Below, piece by piece: positions 43,952-55,963 of a stretch of DNA of 64,000 nucleotides. The translations under genes were made by a program, and so were the position numbers. Numbering within the stretch: position 1 is the stretch's first letter; each line of letters starts with the position of its first letter. The notes under the pieces were generated by a model. That model was not told the origin of the DNA. It saw nothing but the letters and a program-made list of their open reading frames with translations, and searched no databases. The DNA comes from Impatiens glandulifera. Its lineage: Eukaryota; Streptophyta; Magnoliopsida; Ericales; Balsaminaceae. The stretch spans positions 38,661,382-38,725,381 of the forward strand of contig NC_061863.1 of NCBI RefSeq assembly GCF_907164915.1. The letters are read 5' to 3'.

Positions 43952-45589
43952 TGTTAGGATCGCGGACGCCCTTAGAGGACCGGAGTGTTTCCGGTTTCGA
44001 AAGGGTAGCCGCTTACACAACACAACACACAATTTGGTGATAGTCTCGTTAGAGACTAAAACTGTTCTTAACACTACGCAAGCTGTTACAGACTCTTGAA
44101 CCGGGTTCAAGGACGGAAATGTCTATTTCAGCTTAAAGCAACGCACACGACTTAGTTTTAATGAGATTAACAAGGAATCGGTTAGATGGAATATATGGAC
44201 CGGTTTGGTTAAGGATTATGTTTAGGTTGGTAATAGTTCGGTTTTTAGAGTGAGTAAGCCGGAAATAAAAGAAATGACACGAGACAAGATTTTTTATGGA
44301 TGTTCGGAGCAAACCCTCCTACGTCACCCCTCTTCTCAGATTATGAGAAGGATCTCCACTAACTTGAATGTTACAACACTCACACAATGTCGAACGAGCC
44401 TTAATCGCTACTCGTCGGTTTCACCACTCACTATGATGTAATACAATAACTTTTTACACTTGGTAAAATACACACACAATACACAAACACTTTCGGGATT
44501 TCAATCACTTATGCGTAAGATCTTTCGTTTTCTGTTTCTTCTCTCTTGAATGAGTTTTTTCGTAGAAATCTCACGTGTATTTGCGTGTTCGCACGAGAGC
44601 TCTCTTTTCTTGAAATGATCCAGCTTCCTTTTATAGTGAAAAGATGACAAAGGTCATATTTTCTCTCTCTAGGAGATTGGTCACGGGAAGCCGTGCCGGT
44701 TGACACATGGAAGACATGCATAAGCCGGTTTGGACACATGACAGACATGCATAAGCCGGTTTGGACACATGGCAGACATGCACTTAGCCAGTTTGCATTT
44801 GGACACATGGCAGACATGCAGTAAGCCGGTTTGGATACATGGCAGACATGCATAAGCCGGTTTGGACACATGGCAGACATGCATAAGCCTTCGTTTTTCT
44901 CTCTTACATACTCCCGAGGAATATTGTAATAATTATTTTGCCCCATGCCTAGTTTATTATCTCTCTTACATATTTCCAATGAATATTTTGTTTGTCTTAA
45001 CACGTTATCTTCAAGATATTCATATTTTTGAATCATTTGCCTGTTGCAACTCAACCGGTCCTGAACTTGAACCGTTCCGGATTTCTGCACAAAGGTTGAA
45101 CCTGTCCGGATTTCATCTCAAACCTGAGAGTATTTATTAGCCGGAGCTGGGGGCAATTAATGACCGGAGCTTATTTATGACTAGAGCGGCTGCATTTAAT
45201 CAACCAGAGCATTTATGACCGGAGCGACTTATTTAATAACTGGAACATTTATGACTGGAGCGGCTTCATTAAGTGTTGTTTGTTTGACCGAACCGGTTTG
45301 ACCAGAGCCTTTTACTTCAAACCGAACGAACGATATATATATATTTCCAACCGAATGCTCAGTTTCCCTGAAATAGCAAAACTTTAAATATTATTTGCAG
45401 CCAGTGAGATATGATCCCTGGTCACCTGTGTAACAGGTAGAGGTGTTTACCACTACGTTACAACAACTTCTTGTTATATTTAAACTAATTAATATACTTG
45501 ATATAACTTAGCGGTTTAACATATATATTTGAACTTAGTTTTATCTATTCATTAAACTTTTCGTAAGTTATAACAATTATTTTCTAACA
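43952..45589 (-). mobile_element. Solo LTR nested in the 43129-46516 solo LTR
   Basis: Starts TGTTAGGATCGCGG (+), ends TTTCTAACA; perfect target duplication CGAGG at 43947-43951 and 45590-45594. 1,638 bp. The PBS-side half resembles the Copia-C LTR (GAACCGGGTTCAAG, AAAACCG motifs), but its start on the - strand, TGTTAGAAAATAATTG, differs, so it is a sister family. Minus-strand TATA CTATAAAAGG at 44636-44627; conserved GTGACGTAG block at 44293-44337. Confidence 0.88.
44702..44888. repeat. 31-bp tandem repeat in solo LTR
   Basis: About six units of GACACATGGCAGACATGCAT followed by AAGCCGGTTTG. One unit carries a small insertion (near 44780). Just upstream of the TATA box on the transcribed strand, so in U3. 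Similar single motifs (CACGTGTCAAACATGCA) occur in the LTR at 1-479. Confidence 0.9.
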
Positions 45590-45795
45590 CGAGGCATTAG
45601 ACGTGCTCCATTAGACTACCAAGTCTAAGGGAGTTAGACGCCAACGTCTAACAGCGAGTTCCATTAGACTACCACGTCTAATGGAGTTAGACTTCCACGT
45701 TTAACTTCGCATCCCATTAGACTTACCACGTCTAATGGAGTTATACTGCAGCGTCTAACTACATATCACTTCAAACTAATCTCAAGGAGTTAGAC

Positions 45796-46310
45796 GCCAA
45801 CGTCTAACTACGTATCTATTAGACTGGCGCGTCTAACTACGTATCTGTTAGACTTGCACGTCTAACTACGTATCTGTTAGACTTGCACGTCTAACTACGT
45901 ATCTGTTAGACTGACACGTCTAACTACGTATCTGTTAGACTTGCACGTCTAACTACGTATCTGTTAGACTAGCACGTCTAACTACGTATCTGTTAGACTA
46001 GCACATCTAACTACGTATATGTTAGACTAACACGTCTAACTATGTATCTATTAGACTAACATGTCTAACTACGTATCTGTTAGACTAGCATGTCTATCTA
46101 CGTATCTGTTAGACTTGCACATCTAACTACGTATCTATTATACTAGCACGTCTAACTACGTATCTGTTAGACTAGCACGTCTAACTACGTATCTATTAGA
46201 CTGACACGTCTAACTACGTATCTGTTAGACTTGCACGTCTAATTATGTATATGTTTGACTGACACGTTTAACTACCTATCTGTTAGACTTGCACGTCTAA
46301 CTATGTAACA
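45796..46310. repeat. 29-bp TTAGAC-palindrome array in solo LTR
   Basis: About 17 units of GTATCTGTTAGACTTGCACG followed by TCTAACTAC. The core TTAGACTTGCACGTCTAA is the same palindrome type as in the Copia-A LTRs, with a different spacer (CTACGTATCTG). Confidence 0.92.
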
Positions 46311-46521
46311 CGTCTAATTAGTTTGCTTAGACCGCGTCTAAGTTAGCCAAATCTGATGCACCTACATAGAAACAATTAGGCGACTTAGCTTCATTCATAT
46401 CTAAACATCATCAAAACTCAATTAATTAATGTTTAGCATTTTTCTGTTAATTGACTCTTTACTTAGTTTTAAAAACAATTTCTTATAAGTTAATTGATTC
46501 TTAATTTTTTCCAACAAAGAT

Positions 46522-47474
46522 GGTCAAAACTTTTAAAGTTTTGACAAGGTTTACATATTTTTGTTGCTTACCTTTAAGCCACATTTCTTTAAAAGTGTAC
46601 TCATTTTAAAAATTTAGAAAGTGTTTGAACATTTTTCTTTGTTAAATATATTTTTTTTGTTGACTCTAAGTATATCTATCATAATCGACATAATTTTACC
46701 CTTGCTATAATAATCAAGACTAGAGTCTAAGTGAGCAACAAATGATGATTTCAATACGTCAACCTCTTTGAGTCATTTTTTAGCTTCCGGGTGTATCTAG
46801 AGGAATTAGTACATTTTTTTTATATTGTCATAGTAATTAAGACTAGAGTCCGAGTGAGCAACAAATCGTGATTTCAATAAATCAACCAACACAAAAGTTT
46901 TTGTTTTATAGTTTTTTTCAAAGCTTTGAGTTTAAAACTTCTCTTTTCTTTTGTGTCAAAAGAGACGAGGTGTTATTTTTTCAATTTGTGACCTTTGGCC
47001 CAACTTTTTGGTTTTGTTTATTCTGTTCTTTTTTAAAAAATTGTTTGGAGAATTACTATTTTGGATAATCGTGTAGAATAAAAAAGAGCTTATGATTGAT
47101 ATCCTTCTATTAGAGTCATTATGAAACTGTCGAGTTCGTTTTAAGATTTTCACTTTTAGTTCATATGATAATCATAACTTTGCCCCTAATTGTTTCCTAA
47201 AATCCTCCTTATTAGTTCATATAAAAGATCAACGTTTTCTTCTTTTCTTAAAAACTTATTGAGAAAAAGTTTAGTTTCTAGTTTATTTAAGACCGTACCT
47301 ATAAATATGTAGGATGCCTACGTATCTTCTTTTTTTATAAAAAATAATTGGTATTTTGTAGTTTATATAACAGTTTATTAGTGATGGACATTTTATAAAA
47401 CTTGAATCAGACTCTATTGAAATAAGTTCTTTTAAGGTTAAGCTTAAGACCATATTATGTGTAGCTTGATATTA
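46522..47474. other. Gypsy 3' UTR next to pol; no gene seen
   Basis: T-rich + strand, no coding signal. A ~45-bp segment around GACTAGAGTC and GAGTGAGCAACAAAT occurs twice (near 46718 and 46838). Contains nothing else I can name. Confidence 0.5.
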
Positions 47475-50450
47475 TTAAAAACATCTTTTAAGTGAGTCGA
47501 GATTTCTCTGGGTAATGAATTCTCCACCTTCTACTGTAGATATGCGAACTACTCTTCTAGAAAGAATTTTCTTAATCATGAAAGGTCCTTTCCATTGGGA
47601 ATTAAACTTTCCCTTAGGATCTAGAAGTTCACGAGTTTGTTTGAGAACTAGATCACCTTCATTGAGGTTTATGTGTTTTACCTTCTTGTTGAAAGTGTTT
47701 GACATTCGTTTTTAGTAGGCTTGGGTATTGCTCAAGGTAATTAACATTTAGTCTTTTATTAATGTTAATTGATCATATCAAGACTTAATTCAGTCTTCTT
47801 CGATAACGTGACTTTCTAAGAGTATTCCTAGAATAAGAATCTATATTTCAATTGATTGTACAACGTCCATGCCGTAAACTAATGAGTAAGGGGTTTGTTG
47901 GTTGAAGATCGAACAGTTGTATGATATCCCCATAAGGAATGTGACATTTTTTTGCGTGTCAATCATTAAATGCGTTAGTCATATTTTTGATGATTCTAAT
48001 CACATTTTTATTTCCCGCTTCAACCGCGTCACTAGTTTGAAATCTATAGGACAATGATATGTGGTGCTCAATTTTGAATACATCGAGCAATTACAATACT
48101 TTTCCCTCAAAGTGTTGTCCATTGTCTGAAATCAAGGCATGAGGACTTCGTACCTAAAATTAAGCCATGTGAGATGAACTTTTCTACGTGGGATGATTTC
48201 AAGATTTTATAAGAGACTACTTCTACACATGTGGTGAAGTAGTCGATGATGACAAGTATAAACTCGTGTTCATTAGAAGAATGGGGATATATTTTACAAT
48301 GACATCAATACCTCAAGTAGAGAAAGGTCAAGGATACGTCATGTTATAGCATTGATGTCGGAGTATGCTTTTAAATTTGGTATTTACATTACTCTTTACA
48401 TAGTTCACACATTTTTCTTCTAGGTTTTTCCAGTAATATCCCAGACGGATTATTTTTTGGTTAAAGACATTTCACTCATGTATGGACCATATAATCCTGT
48501 GTGTACTTTGTTTGTGATCTTTTTAATTTTGGGACCATCTACATAGAGCATTCTCGACCATCAAAGAATTGGCTATAGAGTTTGTTTGCTATCCAAGCAT
48601 AAATAGTAAAATATTGGCATAACGCTCGTTGTTCATTTACTCAGAAATGTGATGGGTATTCTCCATTTTCTATGTATTTTTGGAGAGTATCATACCATGA
48701 TTTGGTAAATGTTTCGTAGTAAGCCACTATTCCTTTTTCAAAAGAAATTTTTTGCTTTTGTTATATTTTGAGTGGATTGACTTTAATTCCTTCAGAAATT
48801 TGAGTCATGGCTGCGAGAGTGACCAATGCATTTGCAAACTGGATTTAGCTTCTTAGGGTGTGAACAATTGATACTTGATCAAATTTATTCATGAGCTTAG
48901 TTAGATAAGAATAATAGGGTTTCAGATTTCCTATTTTGATTCCCATATACCATTGCGTTGGGATATAACCAAATTAGAGTCACTAATTACTTCTAATTTG
49001 GTTGCCCCTTGTTCATACATCAATTTGAAACCCGATAGGTATGTCTCGTATTCGGCCTCATTATTGGTATCGGAATATCTGAGTTTTATGAATATCAGAT
49101 TATATGTAACTTTATGGTCAACCAATAAAATTCCGATTCAATATCATTGTTTTTCCTATGGTTTCGTCAAACATCAATTTTCATGTGTTTGACGTGACGT
49201 CCATGATTCCATCATCAGGAAATTCTAGTTCATCTTTTGACTCAACATTGGTGGATGGGTCAGCTAAGAAGTCTATAATAACGCTTCCTTTTATTGAGTT
49301 TTGTACTGTAAAGGCTATGTCATATTCGGATATCATCATCATCAATTTGGCCAGCCTAGGTGACAGTAGTGTTCTTTAGAACAAGAAATATATAGGATAC
49401 AAACTAGATACCAATTTGATAAGATGGAATTGCATGTAGTGTCTCAACCATTAGGTGACCCATGTTAATGCCCAACATATTTTTTCAGTTGGCATGTAAT
49501 TAAGTTCACATACGGTCATTCCCTTGCTCACATAATAAACAATAGTTTCAATTTTATCCTCGTTTTATTGAACAAATAGGCTTCCCACTACTGTATTTTT
49601 TATTGTGAGGTACATTATTAGAGATATAATAGGTCTCAGCATGAGGATTAAAGGTAACTTAAAATTATCTTTGACTTTATCAAATGGTCGTTAACAATCC
49701 TCGTCTCATATGAACTTTTGGTCATTTTTCATAAGATTAAATAGTAGGTCGCATGTTGTAGTTAGCTTGCTGATGAACCGACTAATGTATTGGATTTTTT
49801 TAAGGAAACCTCAGACTTCTCTTTATTTGGAGGTATTGGCATAGCCGATATTGCCTCTATCTTAGAGGAGTCGGCTTCAATTCCTATTTGGTGATCAAGA
49901 AGCATATCATTTTTCCAGCGGTGTTTCTGAGCGTTCATTTCTCCAGGTTAAGTTGTAGCTGGTATTTTCTCATTCTTTGTAATAGTTTTTCGAGTTTTTG
50001 GACGTGTTTTTATCGATCCTTGGATTTGACGAACGTGTCGTCTACATAGACTTCCACTTCATTGTGGATCATGTCATGGAGGATCATTGTTGCTGCCCTT
50101 TGATAAGTTTCTCATGCATTCTTCATACTAAACGGCATGATGCGATAATTAAATGGACCTACTTCTATTATGAACATATTCTTTTCTTTGTCTTGCAAGG
50201 CCATCAGGATTTGAGTATATTCTAAGAATCCGTCCATGAGTGATAGCAGTTCGTGGGAAACCACATAATCGACTGGTATGTTGATATGAGGTAATGGGAA
50301 ATGGTCTTAAGGTTGGCCTTATTCAAATTTCAATAATCAACGCATATGCGTATTTTCCGTCATTCTTTAAGACAGGAACCATGTTAGCTATCCACATAGG
50401 ATATTGTACAACTTCAAGAAATCCAAGTTTGAGTTGCTTTTTGACTTCTT
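47475..50450 (-). pseudogene. pol: Gypsy pol: RT, RNase H, integrase (degenerate)
   Basis: From right to left: RT entry EVVQYPMWIANMVPVLKNDG (~50425-50345); RT core with AATMILHDMIHNEVEVYVDD (~50097-50038), the catalytic YVDD; RNase H with SDTNNEAEYETYLSGFKL and LEVISDSNLVI (~49080-48950); integrase core with SSNEHEFILVIIDYF (~48290-48245); and the integrase C terminus LNEGDLVLKQTRELLDP and WKGPFMIKKILSRRVVRIST (47700-47500). RT before integrase is diagnostic of Ty3/gypsy, and these motifs match Tat/Athila-type polyproteins. Frequent stops and shifts split the frame into short pieces. Inactive. Confidence 0.85.
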
Positions 50451-52499
50451 TTATTTTTTCACAACATCATGTTCCTTTTGTATGAGCTTTATCTTTTATA
50501 GGCTTAGTGTTTAGATAAAGAGGGATATGATTTTGTACGATCTTGTGATCTATGTCTGGCATGTCCTTGTATAACCAGGCGAAAACTTAATCAATTCATG
50601 ATGTTCCTCTTGATTTAGACTTTGTCCGATTAAGATGATCTAAGGATCGTCTGGCGTGTTTAAGTCTATTTCGATTGTCCTCATTTTACAAGAAGCGTTT
50701 ATTTCAAAATTTATATCAAAGTAAAATGAGAGGTCGTAATTACTCATTATAAATTCAAAATTATCTCCTCGTATTAATTTATTATTTTTATTATAAGTAG
50801 GAAAACACATCCTATTATTGATCTCTTCTAAAATAGTATTTCCATTTTCAGTTTCCTTACTATGTACATTATTATCTAACACCTTTTTACACATAATAGG
50901 GTGGTATGTATTGTCTTTGTCGATGTATGTATCGATAAGTGGGATATGGTGGTCATGTTTAGACTTGAGGGACCAATTTCACTCATTCGGTCAGCTAACT
51001 TTCTCTTGTTCAGAGAAGCATGACTTTGGGACAGTCTTTCTAAAGCATTGCACCGATATTATGTTCTTTTCCTAATCATGCAAATATAAGGGTTATGATT
51101 ATATGAACAGTCATAAAGTATTTCGAGACCTAGAAAACGCCTCTACAAATCATGATTGGTAAATGGTTTAGGGAAGTCGAAACATAGGGTATTTTTTTCC
51201 TTCGTGGACGAATTTCCCAGTAAGGGTTGGATGGATTTATATGCATTCTTTGGATATTTTACCATTTTGGATTTTCTCGAATTTAGTTAGAGTATATCCG
51301 AGACCGAAATGATCTAAGTTGTAGAAGAATCAGGAAAATGACGGTATGCATATGGCATTTGGGCTTAGGTCCATACTGTGGAAATATCATATTTTACACA
51401 TTATTTTAATGGATGGAAAGCTGAATGCTCTAAAGTTGGGATCCTTGGATGAATCTTCACCTTGTTGAAATATTGGACATATTTCGAATTCACTTAGCTC
51501 AATTTCTAGAATGTCAACATGAGCCATGTCAATAATGACAGTATTGTAGGTCTCACTACATTGATGATATGATTGTTAATCATAAACCTTCATTTATGGT
51601 GAAGAGTGTAGGATAAATCATTAACTTGATGTAACTACGGTCTTTATAAAATGAGGTTGTACGATGGTTGCATGTTTATGACACAAAAGTCAACTTCGAA
51701 TGGTATACCAACCACATGAATGATGCTTCTTAGGATACCCATTATTTCTCGTCGGGAACTATCGAAACATTTGATGCATAAGTCTGAGGGAATGAAGTTG
51801 TCTCTAGGAAGTCCAATTTTTGAGAGTCCTCTAAGGACACATGTTCAAGGTTGAACCATTATTGATGAGTATCATAAAAATTGTTTTCTCTTCTATCTAG
51901 ATGGAAATGTATAGGACATTGACATGATTTTTCTAGCATTGGAAGATCCTTGTCTTTGGAACAGATGGAGATTATTCCCACCAATTCCTATAGAATGGTG
52001 TTAGTAGGGACATTGTCTTTACTTAGCTCATTTAACATCGCTTGCTTGTGCTCGATAAAATACATCCAGATTTCCCATATGGAAATATTTGTGTTCATCT
52101 ATTTGAGTTGGCTAAGGATATTGTCTCTAGGGTTTGGAGCTTTGAGCTCATTCTACTTTCTTTTCCATATGGATTGTGAGGAGATTGTTGATATATCAAC
52201 CATTGTTATCTCATTCTCGGTTAAAAGTCACTTCCACTTTGAGTCACCAGAATTTCTGTATGGGGGTCGATTAGGGCGGTTATTTTTTGTTCATTCGTGA
52301 TCCACCATCTAACTGCTCTGCTTAGAGTGGTATAGACTAGTTTGACCTTCTTTTTGGTCCAATGGATAATCATGTTAATGTTAATTTAAAGCCCAATGTC
52401 ATGAATTAGATCTAGTATCATATTTGCATTGAGTGTGATCTCTTTAGTGGTGACCATGTTAGTTTATTGTTACTTGAGGCTTTGGCGATGACGTTTTGT
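50451..52499 (-). other. Gypsy gag-pol interval; protease region not recognised
   Basis: Expected to hold the end of gag, the protease and the linker to RT. Short open stretches exist on - (for example 50894-50640), but I could not find a convincing DSG/DTG protease motif. No competing gene on +. Confidence 0.4.
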
Positions 52500-53578
52500 C
52501 AATCAAGTCTTAGAAGAGGTGTTTAAGGTCACTACAATTATCAGTTGAGTGACCTTTAATTTTATAATAATTACACTCTGCCCCCTCATACTTTCCATAA
52601 ATTATTTGTCAGTTCTTGGGGTTAGAGGCTTAACTGGATCTTTATTTTGTAAGAGGACCATGCGTTGGCTTAAAAGCATACTCAGATCGTCCAAGACTCT
52701 AGGAGGTCTGGATTCCTTTAGAACTAGTTGTTTAAAGATCGTCCAAGACTCTAGGAGGTTTGGGTTCCTTTAGAACTAGTTGTTTAAAGGTTGTTAGTGG
52801 GTTTTCCTTGACCTGTGTGGGCTTACTCGGGCTTGTTTTTATAGGAGTTGGTTCTTGCCAAGTAGCTTCCATCAAGTGTACTTCAATCTTTTCCTTTTTA
52901 AGAAATCAATTTGCAGGTTGATGGGTTTAGTCGTTTTAACTTATTTTATTTCTTTATAGATTGCATCGCCAAGGTTGTTCCATATTTTTAACAACTTTTA
53001 CATGTTTTGGAAAGTCTTGATCATATATCCTACAAAATATCAGTTCGTTGACACATTCCAAAATCATGCTAGTTTTTTTATGTTCACTAGGAATGAAGTC
53101 AATTTCTTCTACTATGCATTTCCATCTTTCTATAAAAATCGCAAATCAAATTTCCTCTTGTTTGATGTTTTTTCGTATCTTTTTTGGACTTTTCAGATTT
53201 TGATCTATGCTGAATCGTTGTATGAACACTATTTCTAGTTCGCAAATAGTTTCTAGGTATACTACTTTTTTATTGGTGATACTTTTAAAGCAACGTCATC
53301 GATGTATTGGGGAAATATATGGATGTTTTCTGTTCTCCGAGTCGTAGTGGAGTCATTGTAGACGTATACATTTTGAAAAAGACGGAAGGGTCCCTTTTAC
53401 CAACATATTTGGATATGGCTGGTAGTTTGATACCTATACAAATATCTACTCTCTTGACCGTTTTCATGGCGTTTTTCCAATCATGATGTTTGTTGATGCC
53501 TTTATCTTTCACTATATTATCTAGTTGAACTTTAATCTCCACTTGCATAGCTCCTATTTGGGCCATTGGCATTCGCAT
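52500..53578 (-). pseudogene. gag: Gypsy gag (broken)
   Basis: Minus-strand reading 53578-53285 contains IKLPAISKYVGKRDPSVF followed by KMYTSTM, typical of gypsy Gag capsid starts. The frame then breaks repeatedly. Near 52565-52520 a CNYYKIKGHSTDNC zinc-knuckle-like motif marks the nucleocapsid part. Between them is a 52-bp tandem duplication (52684-52735 and 52736-52787, GATCGTCCAAGACTCTAGG...). Role in a live element: particle formation. Here a relic. Confidence 0.65.
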
Positions 53579-54222
53579 TCGGTAGAGGCTAATTAGTTTT
53601 CCACTGGAATTGGTCCTCCTTGTATTTCCTTGGGGTCTATTTCACCGTCATGGGTCCCATATTGTATTTACGTAGTCTTGTCGTAATTGTCGTCGAATTC
53701 TTCATAAAATGAGACATTCGCTTGAGTTTGAGGACCATGAGGGTTATGGTTAATAGAAGTGAACAAAACCAATATAGGTTGGGTAGGAAAATGAGAGGAA
53801 TATGGCGTGTTTTGAGACTTGGATGGCATGACTTAATTAAACAAAGAACTTATAATTAGTGCGAATTGTTCTGTCACTTGTTGGAGAGTTGCCTTAATCT
53901 CTTAGAATTCAATCGTTAAGACTATTTCTGGTATTGGAATTTCTTTAGTCATTTCATGGAACATGAAACATCCAGTTATTTGATCTCTATTTCTTGGGGC
54001 CATAACGAATGATCAAGGTCGTAAGCTGCGATTGATAAGGGGTGATGATTTGAAATTGTAGGTACAATGCAATGCATATACATGTAAATGAATCCTAGAG
54101 AGTGAACATCTCTTTTCTGATTCCATATACAAAAACATCTAATTTATTACAAGCACACATCTCTCTTGTTTATATCTATAGAGAGATTTAGGTAGAAAAA
54201 CAACAACAAGGTCTGTAGGTTT

Positions 54223-54906
54223 TTAGGTCCTACTATATTTTATTCCTACACCAGAATTTTCTTTCTCTTCTTTCTTGTTGGCTCGCTCGTATTCCTCAAT
54301 GATATATGTTAGGTAATTCCTTCTTTCTTTATGAATTTCTATCTTGGAGGCGTTGTTCCATTTTTCAAGATAGTCAATATAAGACTTGTGGTCAATTGGC
54401 GTATCTATGACGATAATATTTACCAAATATTGTGGCATGTTATCACGACTAAATTGTTTGATCACGTCGTGAGTATAGTAAAAAGTGACCCACTTCAAAC
54501 CCATGAGTATACTTATTGGTTGACCGTTCATCACGTAGGACATTTTCTTGATGGGGTACCATGAAAGTAATTCTCTACCATCGTTCTGTATCAGATGTTT
54601 GGGTACATACCTCTTCATTCTTTGATATTGGAGGATAACACTCATGCGGTCACTAAGGACTGTTGGTGGGAGGCGTTCAAGTTTGTCGAGAAGCCAAATA
54701 TAGAGTATTATAGGGGAGCCTTTTTTCCTCGTGATAGAGGATAGAAATGAAACATTCAACCCTATGAGCGCTTCAACTAAGATGAGACCTGATGAATCTT
54801 TATTTGCTTTGCATAAATAATAGGCTACCTCTAAGACTTTAGAGGATAGTTTTGTTCCTAATGGGGTTAAGAAGAAAAGATTTAGTAGTTTGGTCACTAT
54901 CATCAT
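54223..54906 (-). pseudogene. Extra ORF upstream of gag (Ogre ORF1-like), 227 codons
   Basis: An uninterrupted frame with TPLGTKLSSKVLEVAYYL, GLILVEALIGLNVSFLSSI, RKKGSPIILYIWLLDKL and MGLKWVTFYYTHDVI. Such a protein between the 5' LTR and gag is a known trait of Ogre/Tat elements and resembles plant transposon-associated proteins of unknown function. It is the best-preserved coding piece of this old element. The N terminus is probably truncated: upstream sequence to about 55050 has stops in all - frames. No catalytic motif that I can name. Confidence 0.7.
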
Positions 54907-55940
54907 TGAAGAGTCTAGGGTTATAGGTATTTCTCCATTTTATATTTCCATTTTGTTCCATTTGTGGATATTAATGGTGGTTTACCTCAAGATGCCTTCA
55001 ATGTTGTTTTGGTATATCTGAATTCTTCATGTAGTAACTTACTTAATGACATTGATTCTAAGAATGGTTTGAGATGAAAAATATTCTTGTTATTGATCAT
55101 TAAGTTATTCCTAAATTATTATATGGTAGGGCACATATGTATGTCTCCCATGAAACAGGTTATGGAGACGAGGCTCAATCTCCTTTGCATTTGCATTATG
55201 AAGTTCTTGTTTACTTTGAAGTTGACAAACCTCATGATAGCATTTAGTCCGTAGATCTTGTAATTCCATTTAGATTCATGAAAGTGATCAATCTAAGGGA
55301 TTAAAGCGGCATTGTCCAACATAGACATCGTGTGCGATTAAACGTATAAACAATTAACAAAATGTTTTTTTAAAGGAAACATACATACGGATGTTCACTT
55401 GTCTATAGATGTATACACATGTATATTAGTCACATAGTGACGATGTTTTGTTGTTTAGGCAAATCAAACAACATGTATGGGCAAAGTAGCTATTATTTTG
55501 TTACTACGGTGAATCATAAAAGAGTATCATTCACCGACAGTGGATGGGGGTTAAAACCATCATAAACGGCGAAGTATCAACCCAATCGGGAATTTTCCCT
55601 CATCCCCACAATTCTTACGTCCTATCAGACGTCTCATTAACAAAGGGAAGGATTAATCCTAGGTATTCTAGGTTAAACTCTCGCAACATCGCTCGTTTGT
55701 AACAAGTTGTCGTTCCTTATCGACAATCTTTGCACTTAATTTGTATAATTATCGACATCCTATCTTGTACTTCTAAAAGTAATTAAGGTTATACCATCTA
55801 TAGATCTAGGCATTTATTATGATAAAAAAATTATGCATCGTCCGAGTGACATACCATTTGGATGTGTCTATTAATTGGAAACGTAATAAAAACATTTTTC
55901 TTTCATAGCCAGAATTTTATTTTTGAGTTAAACAATTTAG
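54907..55940. other. Gypsy 5' leader; no gene seen
   Basis: About 1 kb between the extra ORF and the PBS. Non-coding on both strands as far as I can see. Ogre elements have long leaders here. Confidence 0.5.
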
Positions 55941-55959
55941 ATCCCCAACAGAGTTGTGA
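55941..55959 (-). other. Gypsy primer-binding site (degenerate)
   Basis: Minus-strand TCACAACTCTGTTGGGGAT resembles, at about 15 of 19 positions, the PBS I recall for Tat/Ogre elements (TGGCGACTCTGCTGGGGAT). The reference is from memory and should be checked against a tRNA set. Confidence 0.6.
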
Positions 55960-55963
55960 AGAG

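Larger units (their letters stand above)
43129..46516 (-). mobile_element. Copia-A-like solo LTR, interrupted by another solo LTR
   Basis: The + strand left edge TGATAGGATCGG (end of a Copia-A-type LTR, read on -) and right edge TTTTTTCCAACA are flanked by the perfect 5-bp duplication AAGAT (43124-43128 and 46517-46521). Without the inner insertion it is about 1,745 bp. It contains the conserved TACGTCACCCC block (43350-43391) and a TTAGAC-palindrome array (45796-46310) of a different unit from that in Copia-A. No coding region. Confidence 0.85.
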
